Assembly (NCBI GenBank): GCA_029565395.1
Contig: JAKQOG010000255.1
Location: forward strand, 1 to 33,688
Length of the DNA: 33,688 nucleotides
Reading direction: 5' to 3'
Origin: Candidatus Hydrogenedentota bacterium
Lineage (GTDB): Bacteria; Hydrogenedentota; Hydrogenedentia; Hydrogenedentales; CAILVY01
Shown here piece after piece: positions 15,930 through 23,961 of the stretch (the stretch's first letter is position 1; every line of letters begins with the position of its first letter). Below the pieces are notes generated by a model. That model did not search any database. It was given only the letters and a program-made list of their open reading frames with translations, and was not told the origin of the DNA. Both the position numbers and the translations under genes were made by a program.

Positions 15930-18900
15930 ATGAAACGAACGATATTCCCTGCATGTCTGATGGCCGTGTGTGTGATGTTGGCGGGCATTGTGCTTGTTGC
16001 GGCGCCGGCGCGGGGCCAGGACGACACGTTCTGCAATGTTGAGCAATGCCCTAATGTGCTGTGCCTGGGATTGGGCTACGATCCCAATTTTGAAGATGAT
16101 TTGCGGTCGTTGTACACCACCTTGAGTGAAATTCCCATAATCGGGGGGTTGATTGCGGTGGAAACGGCGGATTTGGATTTCAATGGCATGCCGGATATAG
16201 CGCAGGCGCGCCTGTTTGACGGCATTTTGTCGAACCGTCTGGCGCCCAACCATTGTTGCGTGTATACGCCGTATATGACGAACCTTATTGCGGCGGAAGT
16301 TATTGCGGTAGCGATTGTGGCGGCCTGGCCGGAGGACATTTATGGCATTCCGATGCCGGACGCGCCGGATTCGGGTCTGATGGCGCGGGTGATTGCGGCA
16401 TTGGCCACATCAGGTCAGGAGGAGTTGATAAACACCTTGTTGCAAACGCTTGCGTCGTTCATCCCGAATCTTCCGGATATTGATTATGGGGTGTTTGACG
16501 GGTCAGCGGAGCCGTATTTGGCGAAGAATGGCGATGCGGACACGGATGGGGTCTGCAATGTTGGCGAGTATCAGGCGTGGGTGGTGACCGCTCCGGACGA
16601 TTATGACAGTTTCGTGACGGCGGCCATGAACAACTCCATTACGGATTATTATGGCGGCTGCCCGGATTGCAGTGAAGGCACTTCGGAAGGCACAACAGAG
16701 GGCGCGTCGGAAGGCTCGTCAGAAGGGCAGACAGAAGGGGAGACGCCGTGCGACATAGATTCGGCGGTGAATTACTACAAGGTGATGATCCTTTTCGGTG
16801 ATACGGATCATGACTTGTTGCTATCCAAAGCGGAATTTCAGACGATTGCACCATTTATTTCGATTGGCTGGTTTTTAATCGATTCGAACCATGACAACTA
16901 CCTGTCGCAAGCGGAATTTACCGGGAATTCCCTGCTGCTTTCCCTGATGCCGGACATTGATCCGAATGAGGACAATCTTTTCACGCTGGATGAATTGCAC
17001 CGTCTGAGCAGCGACATTACGCAGGAGCAATTCACCGCGATGGATTACAATCAGGACGGCTATATCGATTGTGATGAATTGAATGGGACCGATCCCGGAC
17101 CTGCGGGGTCATGCTATGCCGAAGGCTGTCATCTTCCCTGTCAGGCGAGCGCCATACAATCGGGCTATGAGACGGCGTTGCGCAATCTTTATACCATGGC
17201 GATTATTGGCCCCCTTATTGGCGGCGATCCGGATACGACGGACAAGGATGGGAATGGGATAATCGATGTTGCGCAAGCGCGTTTGTTTGACGCCGTGTTG
17301 GGCAACCCAGACCTGAATCCTTTCTGTTGCGTGCGGGATGTCTATATGAGCAATCGCGCCGCCGCTCAAGCGCTTCTGGATTCGATTCCCCTTATTGGTT
17401 CGCTTTTGCCTGACGGGACCTTTGTACCCCTGGTTGCGGCGATTACCACGCAAGGCGAACAGAGTACGATTGATTCCATTCTAGGGTTGTTTGATGCGAT
17501 ACCATTTTTTCCGGCGATTGATCTGAGTAGTTTTGACTTCTCCGCGGCCCAATATCTCGCGTCCAACGGCGACCCGGATTATGACTGGGTTTGTACGTTA
17601 GGCGAATATACGGCCATTGTGAGCAGTGCCGCGGATTTTGACGCGTTTGTAGCGGCGGCGTTGGATGACGCGCAGACGGCGGACGGCGGCAATTGCCCGG
17701 CCTGTCCTGAGGGTGAGACCGAAGGCATTGCCGAAGGGGCCACGGAAGGCCAAGTGGAAGGCGATGCCGAAGGCCAAGTGGAAGGCGCAGCCGAAGGTCA
17801 AACCGAAGGCGAAGGCCAAATTGAATGCGAGATCGCTGCAACGGAAAGTTACTATCACCTTCTAATCGCCTTGGGTGATTTGGATGGCGATGGCACGCTC
17901 TCCAAAGATGAACTTGTCGCGCTCACCGGCTGGAATCAAACCGTGGTGAACATTGGATGGGCACTGATTGATTCCGATGGCAACGGCGAACTCAGCCTGT
18001 CTGAATTCATGTCTGGGGACTGGTTGCTTAATCTCCTGCCCAGTTTGGACAGCAATGGCGACAATCAGCTCACCCTCAGCGAAATCCAGACTCTTTCCGG
18101 AAGCATTACACAGGGCGCCTTTGATGGCGCGGACATCAACGATAACGGTGTCATCGACTGTGTGGATCTTTACGGCACGGTGGAAGGCGAAGAGGAAGGC
18201 CAGGCTGAAGGAGTACTGGAAGGCGCTGTTGAAGGGCAAGGAGAAGGGGAAACCGAGGGCGTGGTGGAAGGCGGGAGTGAGGGCGCAGAAGAAGGTCAGG
18301 AGGAAGGCCAGCCGGAAGGCGCAGTGGAAGGTGAAGCCGAAGGCCAGCCGGAAGGCGAAGGATGTGTATTGGATACCTGCCCGGACTTTGACGCGGAAGG
18401 AACGGCGTTCTATGCGCAATTGTCGGCGCTTATCAGCGTTGAAATCGACTGGACCTCTTCGGACATTGACGCTTCCTCCATACCTGACAGTTGGGAAGTA
18501 GCGTTGTTCCAAGCGGTGGTGTGCAATACGGGAGCTTCTTCAACAGATCCGGCCGTATGCACTTTCCTCGCCAACCTGGATACGGTCCGCAACGAAGCCA
18601 ATTACAGTATGCTTCAAAGCTATGAAAACGTTATCGCGGCGTTGCTCTCCCTCAGCACTGAAATGCAGAACACCGTGAAAACGCTTGGTTTGTCAGGGCA
18701 ATACGAAGTGGCGCAAATGGCTGAAAAAGCCACTGGAGAACCCTTCTCCGCCCAAGGCGATCCCGATGGCGACAGCCTGAGCAATCTGGTTGAATTTACG
18801 AACACCCTGGCGGCGGGATTGGCCCGCGCGGATTATGTTATCGCGGCCTTGACTCCGGATGCGGCGGAAGGCGCTGTGGAAGGCGAAGCCGAAGGCGTGG

Positions 18901-19406
18901 TGGAAGGTGCAGAAGAAGGCGTGGTGGAAGGCGCAATGGAAGGCGAAGCCGAAGGGGTGGAGGAAGGCGCGGTAGAAGGCGCAATGGAAGGCGAAGCCGA
19001 AGGTGTAATGGAAGGCGCTGTTGAAGGCGTTGCCGAAGGGGTGGCGGAAGGCGCGGTGGAAGGCGTTTTGGAAGGCCAGGAAGAAGGTGTAACCGAGGGC
19101 GCCGAGGAAGGCGAAAGTTCTTTCCATAGCGCGGATCAGGATCAAAACAATCAGATTGGGCTTTCCGAATTGCTGCGGGTTATCCAGTTTTATAATTCCG
19201 GCGGTTTGCATTGCCAGCCGGGCACGGAAGACGGATATGCGCCGGGCGCCGGCGACACCTCGTGCGTGCCGCATTCAAGTGATTACAATCCCCAGGATTG
19301 GGAGATTAACATCAGCGAGTTATTGCGGGTGATTCAGTTTTACAATTCCGGCGGATATCATGTCTGTGCGGAAGGTGAAGACGGATTCTGCCCGGGGCTT
19401 AGTTGA
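15930..19406 (+). CDS. large secreted multi-EF-hand protein with xxEG-repeat linkers (paralogue 1)
   Basis: A 1158-residue exported protein of unknown function. A signal peptide (1 to about 30, ending PARGQ) is followed by modules I label A-B-A-B-A'-D. A modules (about 32-247, 395-593, 812-977) share a D-x-D-x-x-x-x-P/I-D start, an A-R-L-F-D or V-A-L-F-Q helix, a cysteine cluster and a late calcium loop (NGDADTDGVCNVGEY, QGDPDGDSLSNLVEF). B modules (about 272-390, 630-750) each hold four EF-hand loops, such as GDLDGDGTLSKDE and DSDGNGELSLSE. D (about 1062-1158) is a twofold repeat of (I/L)SELLRVIQFYNSGG with Ca-loop-like acidic starts. Modules are joined by hyperacidic tetrapeptide xxEG linkers. 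A ribosome site (GGAG) lies 8 nt before ATG. The best guess is a calcium-dependent surface or matrix protein, with D as a possible sorting or anchoring unit. Domains are seen; function is inferred. Confidence 0.9.
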   Translation: MKRTIFPACLMAVCVMLAGIVLVAAPARGQDDTFCNVEQCPNVLCLGLGYDPNFEDDLRSLYTTLSEIPIIGGLIAVETADLDFNGMPDIAQARLFDGILSNRLAPNHCCVYTPYMTNLIAAEVIAVAIVAAWPEDIYGIPMPDAPDSGLMARVIAALATSGQEELINTLLQTLASFIPNLPDIDYGVFDGSAEPYLAKNGDADTDGVCNVGEYQAWVVTAPDDYDSFVTAAMNNSITDYYGGCPDCSEGTSEGTTEGASEGSSEGQTEGETPCDIDSAVNYYKVMILFGDTDHDLLLSKAEFQTIAPFISIGWFLIDSNHDNYLSQAEFTGNSLLLSLMPDIDPNEDNLFTLDELHRLSSDITQEQFTAMDYNQDGYIDCDELNGTDPGPAGSCYAEGCHLPCQASAIQSGYETALRNLYTMAIIGPLIGGDPDTTDKDGNGIIDVAQARLFDAVLGNPDLNPFCCVRDVYMSNRAAAQALLDSIPLIGSLLPDGTFVPLVAAITTQGEQSTIDSILGLFDAIPFFPAIDLSSFDFSAAQYLASNGDPDYDWVCTLGEYTAIVSSAADFDAFVAAALDDAQTADGGNCPACPEGETEGIAEGATEGQVEGDAEGQVEGAAEGQTEGEGQIECEIAATESYYHLLIALGDLDGDGTLSKDELVALTGWNQTVVNIGWALIDSDGNGELSLSEFMSGDWLLNLLPSLDSNGDNQLTLSEIQTLSGSITQGAFDGADINDNGVIDCVDLYGTVEGEEEGQAEGVLEGAVEGQGEGETEGVVEGGSEGAEEGQEEGQPEGAVEGEAEGQPEGEGCVLDTCPDFDAEGTAFYAQLSALISVEIDWTSSDIDASSIPDSWEVALFQAVVCNTGASSTDPAVCTFLANLDTVRNEANYSMLQSYENVIAALLSLSTEMQNTVKTLGLSGQYEVAQMAEKATGEPFSAQGDPDGDSLSNLVEFTNTLAAGLARADYVIAALTPDAAEGAVEGEAEGVVEGAEEGVVEGAMEGEAEGVEEGAVEGAMEGEAEGVMEGAVEGVAEGVAEGAVEGVLEGQEEGVTEGAEEGESSFHSADQDQNNQIGLSELLRVIQFYNSGGLHCQPGTEDGYAPGAGDTSCVPHSSDYNPQDWEINISELLRVIQFYNSGGYHVCAEGEDGFCPGLS
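16671..16749 (+). repeat. xxEG linker 1 of paralogue 1
   Basis: Six Ser/Thr-rich tetrapeptide units (TSEG, TTEG, ASEG, SSEG, QTEG type), 12-nt DNA period. It differs in composition from the later Ala/Val/Glu-rich linkers. Confidence 0.85.
17709..17820 (+). repeat. xxEG linker 2 of paralogue 1
   Basis: About nine tetrapeptide units (ETEG, IAEG, ATEG, QVEG, DAEG, QVEG, AAEG, QTEG) with a 12-nt period, separating an A from a B module. Confidence 0.85.
18181..18363 (+). repeat. xxEG linker 3 of paralogue 1
   Basis: About fifteen tetrapeptide xxEG units between the second B module and the A' module. The DNA is a degenerate 12-nt repeat built on gaaggc. Confidence 0.85.
18863..19111 (+). repeat. 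xxEG linker 4 of paralogue 1
   Basis: About twenty-one tetrapeptide units (AVEG, EAEG, VVEG, AEEG, AMEG and similar) leading into the C-terminal D module. Longer-range copies are visible, for example AMEGEAEGVEEGAVEG followed by AMEGEAEG again, as expected from slippage or unequal crossing-over. Confidence 0.88.
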
Positions 19407-19427
19407 ATTATGGATTAGTTTAGGCAC

Positions 19428-19457
19428 ATGGGAGAGTTCCGTCGGGAACTCTCCCAT
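19428..19457 (+). terminator. strong hairpin after paralogue 1
   Basis: A perfect 13-bp stem (ATGGGAGAGTTCC paired with GGAACTCTCCCAT), loop GTCG, 21 bp after the stop codon. There is no U-tract, so termination may be partial and read-through into paralogue 2 is possible; it could also protect the mRNA 3' end. Confidence 0.6.
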
Positions 19458-19515
19458 CCTTGAGAAAATGGAAGAGTGAATAATACAGTGTATTGACAAA
19501 ACAGGGAGAAAACGT

Positions 19516-21681
19516 ATGAAACGAAGAATGTTGGAGACATGTGCGGTGGCCGCGTTACTGATTGTGGCGTTTCTCATGGCCGTCCCCGTACCGGCATGGG
19601 GCCAGGAAGGAGAGGCGACATGTGAAATTGACGGCGGGGCCACGTACTTTTATTTGCTGGTGGGCTTCGGCGATCTGGATGGCGATGACACGATCTCGCA
19701 GGATGAACTGGCTGCCATAACCGGCTGGCCTTCTTTTGTGATACAGTTGGGCTGGAGTCTAATCGACACAAATGGCGACAACGAAATCTCCGTGGATGAG
19801 TATACGGCCTCCAGTTGGCTTTCCGGTCTATTGCCGTCGCTGGATGCCAATAGCGATAACCAACTAACGCTTGCAGAAGTGCAAACGTTGGATGATTCCA
19901 TTTCACAGGGGGACTTTGACGCGGTGGATGTAAATGGAAACGGCGTTATTGACTGTGAAGATTTTTATGGGGCCTCCGAGGGCGAAGGCACTGCGGAAGG
20001 AGCAGAAGAAGGACAGATTGAAGGCGAGGGCGCTGCGGAAGGGTCGGTGGAAGGGTCGGTGGAAGGCGAAGGCGCAGTGGAAGGCGCCGAAGAAGGTGAA
20101 GGCCAGGGAGAGTGTGAAATCGATGGCACGGAAAGTTATTACTACCTGTTGATTGCCTTTGGCGATTTGGACGGTGACAGTACGCTGTCGGCGGACGAAC
20201 TCATTGCGTTGACGGGCTGGAACGAAACGGTTGTCAATATTGGTTGGAGTTTTATTGACTCTGACGGCAACGGCGAGCTTACCTTGTCGGAATTCATGAC
20301 GGCGGACTGGTTGCTGAACTTATTGCCGGGGCTTGACACCAACAGCGATAACGTGCTTTCGCTTTCGGAAATTCAGACGCTCGCTTCCGGTGTTACCCAG
20401 GATGATTTTGATGCGGTGGACACCAATGGAAATGGTGCAATCGATTGTGTCGATCTGTATGGCGGGGCCGAGGGCGAAGGGGCTGAGGAGGGCCAAGTAG
20501 AAGGCGAAGGCGTTGAGGAAGGTCAAGTGGAAGGTGAAGGCGCTGAAGAAGGCCAGATGGAAGGTGAAGGTGTTGCAGAGGGGCAAGTGGAAGGTGAAAG
20601 CTGCATATTGGGCGCCTGCCCGGACTTTGACACTGAAGGAACAGCGTTCTTTACACAGTTGGCAGCAGTGTTTCAAATAGATATTACGTGGACCTATTCT
20701 GACATTGATGTATCCTTGATTGTAGACAGTTGGGAAGTGGCGTTGTTCCAGGCGGTATTGTGCAGCACAGACGCCGCTGAGGATGATCCCACGGTATGCA
20801 CGTTTCTGGCGAATCTGGCCACATTGCGCACCGAACCCAATTATTCCGTGGTTCAGAGTTATGAAAACGTAATTGCCGCGCTGCTGTCCATCAGCACCGA
20901 GATGCAGGCGACGGTGAAAACACTCGGTCTGTCCGGAATGTATGAAGTGGCTTTGATAGCGGAGAAAGCGGTTGGTGAACCGTTCTCGGCTCAGGGCGAT
21001 CCCGATGGCGACGGTCTTTCCAATCTGGAAGAATTCAACGCCACGGTGGCGGGCGGCCTGGCGCGCGAGGATTATGTGATTGCGGCGTTGACTCCCAATG
21101 CCACCGAAGGCACTGAGGAAGGCGTGGTTGAAGGCGCTGAGGAAGGCGGTATTGAAGGTCAACCGGAAGGTGTGGAAGAAGGCGCGGTTGAAGGCACTGA
21201 GGAAGGTGCGGTTGAAGGCGCTGAAGAAGGTGCAATTGAAGGCGCTGAAGAAGGCGCTGAAGAAGGCGCGGTTGAGGGCGCCGAGGAAGGCGTCCTTGAA
21301 GGCGCTGAAGAAGGCGTCATTGAGGGCACAGCCGAGGGCGTGGAAGAAGGCGCTGAGGAAGGCGCAGTTGAAGGCGCCGAGGAAGGCGAAACTCCTTTCC
21401 ATAGCGCTGACCAGGATCAAAACAATCAGATCGGCTTGTCAGAATTGCTGCGGGTTATTCAGTTCTACAATTCCGGTGGATTGCATTGTCAGGCGGGTAC
21501 GGAAGACGGGTATGCTCCCGGAACCGGCGACACCTCCTGCCTACCGCATTCCAGCGACTATAACCCGCAGGATTGGGCGATTAACATTAGCGAGTTGCTG
21601 CGGGTAATCCAGTTCTACAATTCCGGGGGCTACCATATATGTGAGGAAGGCGAAGACGGGTTCTGCCCCGGTCTTAGTTGA
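19516..21681 (+). CDS. large secreted multi-EF-hand protein with xxEG-repeat linkers (paralogue 2)
   Basis: A 721-residue paralogue of the preceding gene, with module order B-B-A'-D. The signal peptide (MKRRMLETCAVAALLIVAFLM and on to WGQ) is followed by two four-EF-hand B modules (about 34-155 and 197-317), starting GDLDGDDTISQDE and GDLDGDSTLSADE. Then come an A' module (about 364-529) and the duplicated SELLRVIQFYNSGG module at the C-terminus. It lacks the two N-terminal A modules of paralogue 1. Where the proteins are nearly identical, as in D, the DNA differs mostly at third codon positions. The duplication is therefore old and the modules are under purifying selection, while linkers vary freely in length. 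GGGAG lies 8 nt upstream of the ATG. A canonical terminator follows. Function unknown; same inference as for paralogue 1. Confidence 0.9.
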   Translation: MKRRMLETCAVAALLIVAFLMAVPVPAWGQEGEATCEIDGGATYFYLLVGFGDLDGDDTISQDELAAITGWPSFVIQLGWSLIDTNGDNEISVDEYTASSWLSGLLPSLDANSDNQLTLAEVQTLDDSISQGDFDAVDVNGNGVIDCEDFYGASEGEGTAEGAEEGQIEGEGAAEGSVEGSVEGEGAVEGAEEGEGQGECEIDGTESYYYLLIAFGDLDGDSTLSADELIALTGWNETVVNIGWSFIDSDGNGELTLSEFMTADWLLNLLPGLDTNSDNVLSLSEIQTLASGVTQDDFDAVDTNGNGAIDCVDLYGGAEGEGAEEGQVEGEGVEEGQVEGEGAEEGQMEGEGVAEGQVEGESCILGACPDFDTEGTAFFTQLAAVFQIDITWTYSDIDVSLIVDSWEVALFQAVLCSTDAAEDDPTVCTFLANLATLRTEPNYSVVQSYENVIAALLSISTEMQATVKTLGLSGMYEVALIAEKAVGEPFSAQGDPDGDGLSNLEEFNATVAGGLAREDYVIAALTPNATEGTEEGVVEGAEEGGIEGQPEGVEEGAVEGTEEGAVEGAEEGAIEGAEEGAEEGAVEGAEEGVLEGAEEGVIEGTAEGVEEGAEEGAVEGAEEGETPFHSADQDQNNQIGLSELLRVIQFYNSGGLHCQAGTEDGYAPGTGDTSCLPHSSDYNPQDWAINISELLRVIQFYNSGGYHICEEGEDGFCPGLS
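20464..20601 (+). repeat. decapeptide higher-order repeat in paralogue 2 linker
   Basis: Four copies of a 10-residue unit GEG(A/V)(E/A)EGQ(V/M)E, a 30-nt DNA period, between the second B and the A' module. This is a higher-order form of the EG linker and differs from the tetrapeptide period elsewhere. Confidence 0.8.
21101..21391 (+). repeat. xxEG linker before the D module of paralogue 2
   Basis: About twenty-four tetrapeptide units (AEEG, AVEG, VIEG, TEEG and similar), 12-nt DNA period, dominated by gctgaagaaggc-like units. Confidence 0.88.
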
Positions 21682-21702
21682 TTATTTATTCCTGTACTCT
21701 CA

Positions 21703-21735
21703 GGGAGATCCCGGTTTTGGGATCTCCCTTTTTTT
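21703..21735 (+). terminator. rho-independent terminator after paralogue 2
   Basis: A perfect 10-bp stem GGGAGATCCC/GGGATCTCCC with a 6-nt loop followed by seven T residues, 21 bp after the stop codon. A textbook intrinsic terminator that closes the EF-hand protein locus. Confidence 0.92.
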
Positions 21736-21823
21736 GTGTCCGTAAGGGACCGGAAATGGATGCAGTCCGCCATTGCGGGAGGTGACTGCGGGCGGGTATC
21801 ATTCGGGCAAGGAGAAAGAAAAA

Positions 21824-23776
21824 ATGGCACTTGCATTGGTAATGGCACTTGTAGCGGCAGGAGTGCATGCGGATTCCCCTATGGTAAAGGATGTGGTCCT
21901 TGTTTCCACACAGGCGGCGGATAACATGGCAGATCAAGCGGAGGGGGCTGGAGAACCGGAAAGGATGATGCGGTTTGCACGGAAAGATGGGGGGGAAGGC
22001 GCGTTGGCGTATCCGGAGACGGTGAAGCCACTGCAAGGGTTTGCGTTTCAACTGCGGGATGCGGGCGAGGGAGAATATGCAGTAGTGGAGGAATTACGGC
22101 CTGGAGGTGCAAGGGCTTTTTCGCCGGAGGGTTCGGTGCAGTGGCGGCTTGTGGGAAAGGAGGGTGAACACCGGTTTTCTCTGTTGCGGGACGGTGAGCC
22201 GCTGGGTTCTTTTGTGGTGAAATTGGCTGTGGGTACGGACTGGGAGGCGGATCGGTTTTCGCCGCTATTTCAGACGTTGTGCAATCAGGTGCGGGGCGAT
22301 AGAAGCACTTGGAATCGGGAAGGACGCACGATTGAGGCAAATCCGACGTGGGTTCGGGATCATATTCATGAGATGAAGGGGTATCAGTATTGGGAAAAAG
22401 ACATAACCTCCTTTGTGGACGAATTGATCAGGTTGCAGCATCCGGAAGGGTTTTATTATGAGATCATCGGGAATGCGAATCATGACCATCAAGGCTTTGT
22501 GAAATCCAAGCATTTTCTTCGGGAGGACGACAAGGATCTGTGCTGGATCCGTCTGGAGATGGAGGCGGATGTCGAATATTTGATGGTGGAAGCGGCGCAT
22601 CGCATCTGGCAGGCAACGGGGGATGATGCGGCGATGAAGCGGCGTCTGCCGTCGCTGGAACGCGCGCTGGAATATGATTTTACCGACCCGACGCGCTGGG
22701 ATGCGGAACATGGGGCCTTGAAGAGGACGTTCAGCATTGACACGTGGGATTTCACGTATGGCATTTCGGATCATAACCGGCGCATCGAACCGGGGCTGCC
22801 CATGGGGATCATGCACGGGGACAACAGCGGGCTTTACCGGGCATGTCTTCAACTGGCGGAGATGTTGCGTGCCGCGGGAGAAAAGGAAAAGGCTGATCGT
22901 TGGCAGAAACGCGGGGAGGAGTTGCGGGAGCGGGTGAACAAGCTTTGTTTTAATGGCACGTTCTACACGCATCAGATTTTGCTGCAGCCGGTTGATACAG
23001 GAGTGCGCGAGGAGGACATTTTGTCGCTGTCGAATGCTTACGATATTAATCGAGGATTGCCGACGCATGAGATGGCGGTCAAGATCATTGATGAATACCA
23101 GCGTCGGCGCGAGGTCACGCGCGCCACGCATTTTGCGGAATGGTTTTCCATCCAGCCACCATATCCGAAGTTCGGGCCGTATGAAGCGGATCACTATATC
23201 AACGGCGGCATTTGCGGATTTGTGGCGGGGGAACTTGCGAAAGCGGCATTCCATCATGGGCGCGAGGCGTATGCGGCGGATATTCTGAACCGTGTGGATG
23301 GGCTTGTCACGCGTGACGGGGGAATCCGGTTCCATTATGACAATTCAGGAAAGGATATCGGGGGTGGTCCGGCGGGGTGGTCGGCGGCGGCGGTTCTATC
23401 CGCGCTGGTGGAAGGGCTGGCCGGTATTCAGGATGAGAGCACGCTGTTCCGAACGGTCACGGTGGCTCCCCGGTTTCCCGCGGCGGGTATTGCTCACGCC
23501 AATATATGCCTGCGGTATGGTCCCAGCGGGGCGTACGTGGCCATGGAGTACGCGCATGAAGATCACCGCATCACGGTGCGCCTGTGTGGAAATCCGGATA
23601 TGTATCATGTGAAAATTTTGCTGCCCGAGGGCGTTCAGGAGGCTGCGCTGAGTGATGCGCCGGGCAATGGGACGCCGACCGGGATACAGACTATCGAAAA
23701 TGCACGGTACTTTACCCTTGACCTTCCTGCCCTGGATAAGACGGGGGGAGGGGTTGTTTGTGTTGTGATGTATTGA
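21824..23776 (+). CDS. secreted six-hairpin glycosidase-like protein
   Basis: A 650-residue protein with a signal peptide (MALALVMALVAAGVHA) and, from about residue 130, an (alpha/alpha)6 six-hairpin catalytic region. Recognisable stretches are NPTWVRDHIHEMKGYQYWEKD, HPEGFYYEI, the inner-helix pair LMVEAAHRIWQATGDDAAMKRR and LERALEYDFTDP, then IDTWDFTYG, PGLPMGIMHGDNSG and LRERVNKLCFNGTFYTHQ. A C-terminal beta domain follows. Such enzymes hydrolyse or rearrange glycans; I cannot name the GH family or the catalytic acid with confidence. AAGGAG precedes the chosen ATG. In-frame codons from 21773 would place charged residues before the signal peptide and have no ribosome site. It follows the strong terminator, so it has its own transcription. 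It fits the carbohydrate theme of the GH89 gene. Confidence 0.82.
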   Translation: MALALVMALVAAGVHADSPMVKDVVLVSTQAADNMADQAEGAGEPERMMRFARKDGGEGALAYPETVKPLQGFAFQLRDAGEGEYAVVEELRPGGARAFSPEGSVQWRLVGKEGEHRFSLLRDGEPLGSFVVKLAVGTDWEADRFSPLFQTLCNQVRGDRSTWNREGRTIEANPTWVRDHIHEMKGYQYWEKDITSFVDELIRLQHPEGFYYEIIGNANHDHQGFVKSKHFLREDDKDLCWIRLEMEADVEYLMVEAAHRIWQATGDDAAMKRRLPSLERALEYDFTDPTRWDAEHGALKRTFSIDTWDFTYGISDHNRRIEPGLPMGIMHGDNSGLYRACLQLAEMLRAAGEKEKADRWQKRGEELRERVNKLCFNGTFYTHQILLQPVDTGVREEDILSLSNAYDINRGLPTHEMAVKIIDEYQRRREVTRATHFAEWFSIQPPYPKFGPYEADHYINGGICGFVAGELAKAAFHHGREAYAADILNRVDGLVTRDGGIRFHYDNSGKDIGGGPAGWSAAAVLSALVEGLAGIQDESTLFRTVTVAPRFPAAGIAHANICLRYGPSGAYVAMEYAHEDHRITVRLCGNPDMYHVKILLPEGVQEAALSDAPGNGTPTGIQTIENARYFTLDLPALDKTGGGVVCVVMY

Positions 23777-23961
23777 TTGTCTCGGATGCTTTTCAAAGGT
23801 TATTGCAGGCGCCGGCTTCGTCACGCGAGACACCTAACTTCGCCGCGGCAAGAGTCAGGGAAGGATGGTGAAAAGGACATAAAGCTTTTCCCTTGAATCG
23901 CCGCCAAGGGCAGCCTGGATCACAATAACAAACTCAAATGAAAGCCGGTGATAGTCCCGGT

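Noticed and set aside
19493..19498. TTGACA just upstream of EF-hand paralogue 2
   Set aside because: It lies only about 20 bp before the start codon, leaving no room for a -10 box and leader.
20320..21420. 366-residue Phe/Ala-rich reverse frame, and similar ones at 17862-18512 and 18693-19274
   Set aside because: These are antisense readings of the gaaggc-based xxEG linkers and EF-hand modules, giving monotonous AFxxAF peptides with no start signals.
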